This document shows positions 58,455 through 64,000 of a stretch of DNA of 64,000 nucleotides, piece by piece (the stretch's first letter is position 1; every line of letters starts with the position of its first letter). The position numbers were made by a program, and so were the translations under genes. The DNA comes from Hygrophila difformis (Eukaryota > Streptophyta > Magnoliopsida > Lamiales > Acanthaceae): positions 26,910,068 through 26,974,067 of the forward strand of contig JAOANR010000014.1 of NCBI GenBank assembly GCA_030278955.1. The letters run 5' to 3'. Below the pieces are notes generated by a model. It did no database searches, was not told where the DNA came from, and worked only from the letters and a program-made list of their open reading frames with translations.

Positions 58455-59131
58455 GTATTTTTAAACTCTAAGTATTTGTAAATTGTTAAATATAGAACTG
58501 CATGAGCTGATTCTGTCTAAGGAGTCTGGTTTTTAAAGATTGCCCGTCAGCCAGTGGCTCTACCAGTCTTTCCTGGGAATCAACTTTGTAGCTCTATATT
58601 TTAACTAGTTGGCAAATTACTTAGAAGGTGGTACCCTCTAATCTTAGCATTTCTTGGTTAAGTTAGCAACAAGGCGAGCTTGACTAAGGGATGCGACAGT
58701 TTAACTCCGGTTTATGGATAAAAAAAAAAGTCCATTTTGAGAAAGAAATATGCAAAATATTATTCAAAGGCCCATATGGGCTATGTTAAATTTTGAAACT
58801 TTGAAATTATTTTTGGGGTGGGGACATATGCATTCATGAGCATGCATCATTTTTTATAAAATTTTTTTTAAAAAAATATATATTGTTATGATATACTATG
58901 TCATTTGACCTTATTATAAGTGCTCTTTTTAAATTCTCTATCTTGTAATATTCTCTAGATTTATGAAATAAATCTTGTTATTTCATTCCTTCTGGTTAAT
59001 CTCTAAATAAAGTCATACTCCTAACTTAGACATTTCTGCGTTAACTCATCCTTATACTATGACCTAACGAGTTTTAGGACATAATCATCCCTTAGACTTG
59101 AACTCACTCTTGCTTAACCATCCTTAGCAGA
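58455..59131 (+). other. Leader of the truncated plus-strand gypsy element
   Basis: About 680 bases of AT-rich untranslated leader before a gag-like start; no other feature is seen. Confidence 0.6.
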
Positions 59132-59329
59132 ATGGCACCCCGTGCAAGGACTAGAAAAACCCTCCGAAGTGTTAATGCCCTCAACAACATGGAGCCACAC
59201 CAAAATCCGAACATGACTAACCACGAAGTGCCATCAGCACCGGGTGTATCCAATCAACAAGTTGTACCACCTGCACACAACAAGTTGAGGTTTGATATTG
59301 GAAATCGACTCCAAACCGAACTATTCTAA
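59132..59329 (+). pseudogene. Gag N-terminus of the truncated gypsy element
   Basis: MAPRARTRKTLRSVNALNN at the expected distance from the primer site matches a basic Gag start. The frame ends after 65 codons because at roughly 59280-59300 the sequence changes to LTR-like DNA of another family. No capsid core or pol remains. Confidence 0.55.
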
Positions 59330-60698
59330 ATTTAGATCTTGAAATCTTGACAGATTCCTGGTCCGAACTTGTAGGCGTTTTTGAAAATCAATATAGGATG
59401 AATTAGATCTTTTGTTGAACATGAAACTTGTAGATATATGTCTTAAGAATCTCCCTGTAAAATTTTATCAAATTGGAGTTAGTTTGCTATGGTAGATCTT
59501 GAAATCTTGAAACTGATGTGTTGAAACTCGGACAGATTGTCATCCTGTTAAAGATTGACGTTTTTGACTTACTTCCTTATCTTGGATTGAAAAACTTAAA
59601 ACATGAAACTTGTTCATCTCTGTGTTTTCGAGACACTGGTCAAATTTCAGAATTTTTGGACATGAAACCGATTTTTAGTATATTTTGGAGTAAACTGTGG
59701 TTTTGACCAAGTCAAATCTTGAAAATCTTGTTGAAAAGGATTTTAAATGATATCAGAGCGAATTGCGTTCTGAAATAGTATATTTTGAGAAACTTACTAA
59801 ATTTGGAAAATTGGTCTTTCTAAACAAAGAGAAGATTATATTGTGGTTTATGACTAAGCTGGATACTGTCAATTTTTTCTACGGCTTGGGACATAAGAGC
59901 CCAAGTGTATGTCTAGAGGACGTAAGAGCCCTAGCGACATATTGATTGTATGGCTAGCGGACGTAATGAACCTATTAAAAGATTGACCATGATACTCGTG
60001 GACATAAGAGCCCGAGCGTAAGGCTGGCGGACATAAGAGCCCTAGCAATGGTGATCTGTAAGAGAAATGAAACGAGAAATTTATAAGAGATCCAAATTAA
60101 ATCCTTGATAAATTGTGCTCTTGAATTTGTGTCACTTTATTTCTTGCAAGTTATATTCATGATCTTATGGAATCCATGTCTTTTAAATTATGCAATTAAA
60201 TTATTATTAGATAAATAAATTATGGGGTGTTATGCACATGTTTTATTTAAATCTAATTAATGGCTTTAAAACCGCATAGTCATGTATGTGTTAACTTACT
60301 CAGCAAGTTTTTGCTGACCAAACCATGTTTTTCCCTTTTTCTACAGAGTATGAAGAATATGCATCATTATATGCATGCATGGGATATTTGGGAAAACATT
60401 ATTTTCTTTGATTATTCTATTCTTAGTTATGAATTGCATGAACGGGCCTGTTTAACCCGTATTTTGGTCGTGTTGGCCCAATTTTAAATTCCGTTGCATT
60501 ATACATATGTAACTAATATTTTCCGCTGCAACTTTGGTACATTATTTTTTAAATTATATATAAATGGGCTGTTTGATGTTTTAAATTCTGAAAAACCATA
60601 GCCTTGCATCTCTTTAGGGAGCTCGGAGAAACCGTGTCTTGCTAGGGAGGTGTGGCGGTGACACCCCGACCTGGGTGACCAAAAACCGGGGTGTTACA
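59284..60698 (+). repeat. Truncated LTR of a different gypsy family
   Basis: It ends AACCGGGGTGTTACA at 60698 and contains GGACATAAGAGCCC-type repeats near 59890-60050, reminiscent of the GGGCGCTTATGTCC repeats in the Tekay-like LTR. It is not homologous over its length to 55366-58439. No primer site follows, so it is a 3' or solo LTR end. The left border is uncertain. Confidence 0.55.
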
Positions 60699-61860
60699 CT
60701 TCGCCTTGAGGAGGTGGGCGATTTTGTTGTTGGTTAGCAGGTTGGAAATTATTTGAGGAGTTTCCATAGCGAAGGTTGGGATGATCACGCCACCCTGGGT
60801 AGAATATTTGGGAAAATGGATCATAATTCTCCCGGGGCACAAACCCAGCAGCATTCACATTAACTTCTTGATGCAATGCTGGACATTCATCGGTGGCATG
60901 GCCAGTGTGGCAACAAATTCCACAAGTTTTAACTTGGGCTTGTCCTGCAGCAAGTTGTCTAACAAAGCAGTTAATTCTGTAAGTTGTTGTTGAACAGCAG
61001 GAGAATTTACCTCAGATGCCTCTTTAACTCCAACAACTTTATCCCGAGAGCCAAAATGTTGGCTGTACTCAGCGGATATTTGAATCATTTCCCATGCTTC
61101 TGCTGGTGTCTTCTTCATCATGGACCCTCAACAAGCCGAATCCAGGAGCCTTTTTCCATATTAGTAAGACCATCATAAAAATATTGAATTAGTAATGATT
61201 CGGGAATTTGATGATGTGGACATTTAGTAATTAATTATTAAAACGTTCCCAATACTCAGAAAGAGATTCTCCCTGAGATTGAGTGATTTCACAAATTTCA
61301 TTGCGCAAAGTAGAAGCTCATGAGGCGGGAAAATATTTTTCCAGGAAATTCTTGTGCAAGTCCGCCCATGTTTCAACACTTCCAGCAGGTAGGTGGTATA
61401 GCCATTCTTTAGCAGCATCCCGCAAGGAAAAAGGGAAGGCACGAAGGCGGAGTTGATCATCAGTGACGCCTCGTGGTTTCATGCTCAAACAAATAACATC
61501 AAATTCTTTCAAGTGCCTATGCGGCTCTTGTCCTGAAAGTCCATGAAAAATAGGAAGCAAATGAATTAAACCCATTTTAAGTCCAAAATCAGTATTAGCG
61601 GGAAGAGAAGAAAGGTAATGCAAAGAGGTTGTTGCGCCAAGTTAGGCGCAGCTAATTCCTGGAGAGTGTGTTGATCTTCGGCCATCTCTTGCTCAAAGTC
61701 TTCACTCGCGTGCCGCTTAGCTCACTACCAGATGTAACAGCTTCTTCAATTGCAAGATCAAAGTCTTCCTGCTCTCTTTGGCGCGCAGCGAGTCTAGCTT
61801 CCCTGGTTTCTCTCTTCAATCTTCGGGCAGTCCTTTCAATCTCCGGATCATAGATTATTC
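60699..61860 (-). pseudogene. Gag of a second tRNA-Asp-primed gypsy element (Athila/Tat type), broken
   Basis: On the minus strand, in several frames: an Arg/Glu-rich N-terminus (near 61850-61690) and the core with HLKEFDVICLSMKPRG, LRAFPFSLRDAAKEWLYHLP and FLEKYFPAS (61623-61318). A middle region starts MMKKTPAEAWEMI (from 61121). A CX2CX4HX4C knuckle (CGICCHTGHATDEC, near 60930-60885) and the tail NPNLRYGNSSNN follow before the LTR at 60698. Frameshifts near 61620, 61320, 61120 and 60940 make it dead. It differs in sequence from the Athila gag at 27369. Confidence 0.85.
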
Positions 61861-61954
61861 ACCTGTCCGAGTAGACCGAGGCATAAACCAGAAAAATAAT
61901 ATTAGTAAATATAATAGTAGCAACTAACCACAGAATAATACTTCAATTTAAAAT

Positions 61955-61971
61955 CCCCGGCAACGGCGCCA
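61955..61971 (-). other. Primer-binding site, tRNA-Asp
   Basis: The minus strand reads TGGCGCCGTTGCCGGGG, an exact match, five bases inside the LTR. Confidence 0.95.
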
Positions 61972-61976
61972 AAATT

Positions 61977-63480
61977 TGATAGTTGTCATCTAGTAATAAA
62001 AATAAATAATTCCTACCCGAGTAAAAATAAAGTAGATAATAGCGAGTAGGGTCGTCTCCTCAGGGATCAAATGAAATATTAACTATGATTAATCACAGTA
62101 ATAAAATTGGGGGGGTTGTTCTTTGAAACTAATTCTACTAAAAATAAAAAAAAAAGAGAATGAGTGAATAAAAAATAACTAAAGGGCGATGAGCAGGATT
62201 GGAAAGTTGAGGAAATCAATCAAATAAAGGTACCTAGCTTAGGACTTTAACTTGCCGGATTGGAATTGGATTTATTGTTGATCATTGACAAATATTTCCT
62301 TAGCCTATTAAATAAATTAGTTATAGTCACTCGGAAACCGCTCTGTGACAAAATTTTCCTTACTTAATTGGTGAACAAGGCATGGCCGTTATTCACTTCC
62401 CTAATCGAATTAAGATCCTAGGTACGACCATAGAAGTACTTATCCGATTGCATTAAATTCTAGAAAAGCCTAATTCAAATGGATTAATCTACCTACGCGG
62501 TGATATCTCAAATGATTCCATGATTCCCTGGAGCTTTAATTCTCTAGTTGTTATTCAATTAGATTAAAGTGCAATTACGCGGACACCAATCTAATTATAA
62601 CGATTAAACTCCTAAATTAATTAATTATGGGCGCCTCACAATCCACCAACATAGGAATTCATGTCGTGAAAACAGAAATCATGAAAATACTTAATAATCA
62701 AAGGAAATTAAAAATTTAAAACATATCAAGCCTCACAACTCCAATCCAATCCCAACACGGGTTCAATCCTAAGCTAGATAATATAAACTACTCACTAGTC
62801 ATGAAAACAAGAACAAAATATAAAATAAGAATCATCCAAACACTATGTCAATAGGAAGATTGAACTTCAATGAATCTTCAAGCTCTCCAGCCCTTCGTGT
62901 CTTCTCCAGCAACCAAGTCGAGCTCTCTAGTAATCGAATTCTCTCTCAAACAGCATCAACAAGATGTATATATCTGTTTCCAAGCCCTCCAATTCGTCCA
63001 TAGCAGCAAGGAAGAGAGAAGCAAGCAATCAATCAAATACTCCAAGTTCGTTTCTTTAAAAATATGTTTCATTCTTTACAAAATCTTGCTATCTCTTTTG
63101 GAAATAAGTCCCCAGCCAGCCACAAGATGCTTTCAAGATCCTAAAATCCCAAGGATTTATCTTCCAAAATGGTGAAAATCAGTCTCAAAGTCGCATGGAC
63201 ACCTCAGCGATCCAGCTGGAGATATGTTAGCAACCATATTTGACAGCAGCTCAGACCAAAGCCCTTGCGTATGGGCATACAACCTGAAACTCTTCATTTT
63301 TGGTCACCAATTTGATCTTTTTCATGCTAAATTCACATTTCACTCCAATTTGTACCTGTAATGCAAAACACACTAAGAAGACACCAAAATGGATCAATAC
63401 TCATCAATCAACTATATGAAAACATATAAAACGTAAGCACAAAATGATGAATATAAAAAATCGACCAACATATGTCATTT
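61977..63480 (-). repeat. 5' LTR of the second tRNA-Asp-primed element
   Basis: The minus-strand end ACAACTATCA at 61977 is fixed by the primer site. The outer end is only estimated; CCAACA near 63470 is one candidate (TGTTGG on the minus strand). The short plus-strand ORF near 62870-63175 has no family features. Confidence 0.5.
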
Positions 63481-64000
63481 ACCAATATTTATATATTATA
63501 ATTTAGTATTTTAAAAAATACTTATACTACAAACAATTGTTGAAACGGCAAAAAAAATGAAAAAGTAAAGATAAAAACCTTTCTTCTCACGACTCTAATG
63601 TCATACATTGACAAAGAAAGTACGTGAAATCGTAATGTATTTGATAATTGATTTTTGATATTGATTCACCCTAAAACATTGAGATATTAGAAATTTCATA
63701 AAGATGTAGATATTTTCAAATTAAATTAGAAAAATATAAGAAATACTCTTGTAAATGAATCCATTGACAAATTAATATAACTATAGTTTTATCAACTTAT
63801 TGTCGTATTGCAATTTATCTAATTTATTTAATTTATCTAATATAAATATTTTCTATTCGTTAATGAATATAATGTCAATAGATAAAGTAGTTATTAATGA
63901 TTACAATATATGTTTAACTATAATTTCAATTAATAGAGTATTGGTTAAGAATAATAACAAATATTGAAACTATATTTAGAAAATAAATGTAATATTAACC
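63481..64000. other. AT-rich sequence, nothing recognised
   Basis: No ORF, repeat or motif stands out in the last 0.5 kb. Confidence 0.4.

Noticed and set aside
62870..63175. 101-codon plus-strand ORF near the right end
   Set aside because: It lies in LTR-like sequence on the strand opposite to the element and shows no domain or codon signal.

Overview
The window is plant nuclear DNA, almost certainly from a flowering plant with a large, retrotransposon-rich genome. The evidence is Ty3/gypsy chromovirus and Athila-type elements, a Ty1/copia element, L1, Stowaway-like and Harbinger-like remnants, tRNA-iMet and tRNA-Asp primer sites, spliced genes with GT/AG introns and plant TATA boxes. The species cannot be named from this. 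About nine tenths of the window is nested LTR retrotransposons; the one clearly intact host gene is a gamma-glutamyl peptidase-like gene at 52913-53878.

Layout. (1) 1-10665: a young Tekay-like chromovirus on the minus strand, cut by the left window edge. It has an intact 1558-codon gag-pol and near-identical LTRs, and it sits in the gag gene of (2). (2) 10666-19096: the 5' end of a minus-strand Athila-type element. Its LTR (11238-19096) carries a 3.2 kb internal tandem duplication that doubles the promoter. (3) 19097-22500: a decayed plus-strand Ty1/copia pol and the start of its 3' LTR, hit on both sides by Athila copies. (4) 22501-47891: a plus-strand Athila-type element of the same family. 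It has a 4.6 kb 5' LTR, a tRNA-Asp primer site, a broken gag-protease, and an RT gene split by a 6.2 kb insertion (30767-36944). After pol there is an extra cassette: a promoter-like segment and a two-exon F-box gene captured from the host (40515-42260). Its 3' LTR is cut at 47891. (5) 47892-58439: two almost identical 3.07 kb LTRs in inverted orientation around 4.4 kb of host DNA holding an L1 remnant, two MITE candidates and the peptidase gene. (6) 58440-60698: the start of a plus-strand gypsy element (iMet primer site, gag start) fused to a different, truncated LTR. (7) 60699-about 63480: the gag and 5' LTR of another minus-strand tRNA-Asp-primed gypsy element. (8) The last 0.5 kb is AT-rich with nothing recognised.

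How it fits together. The copia element is the oldest layer. Two Athila copies entered it in opposite orientation, and each was then hit by later elements. The most unusual material is in the plus-strand Athila. A long stem-loop followed by GAGGATGTTG and, 55-71 nt later, an AG splice-acceptor-like site occurs before gag, after pol and in the intron of the captured F-box gene, and one copy shows compensatory base changes. The LTRs and the F-box upstream segment share arrays of 31-bp CG-rich palindromes with a fixed 9-nt spacer. The insertion in RT has one LTR only, no visible target duplication, and contains a probable intron-bearing gene remnant.
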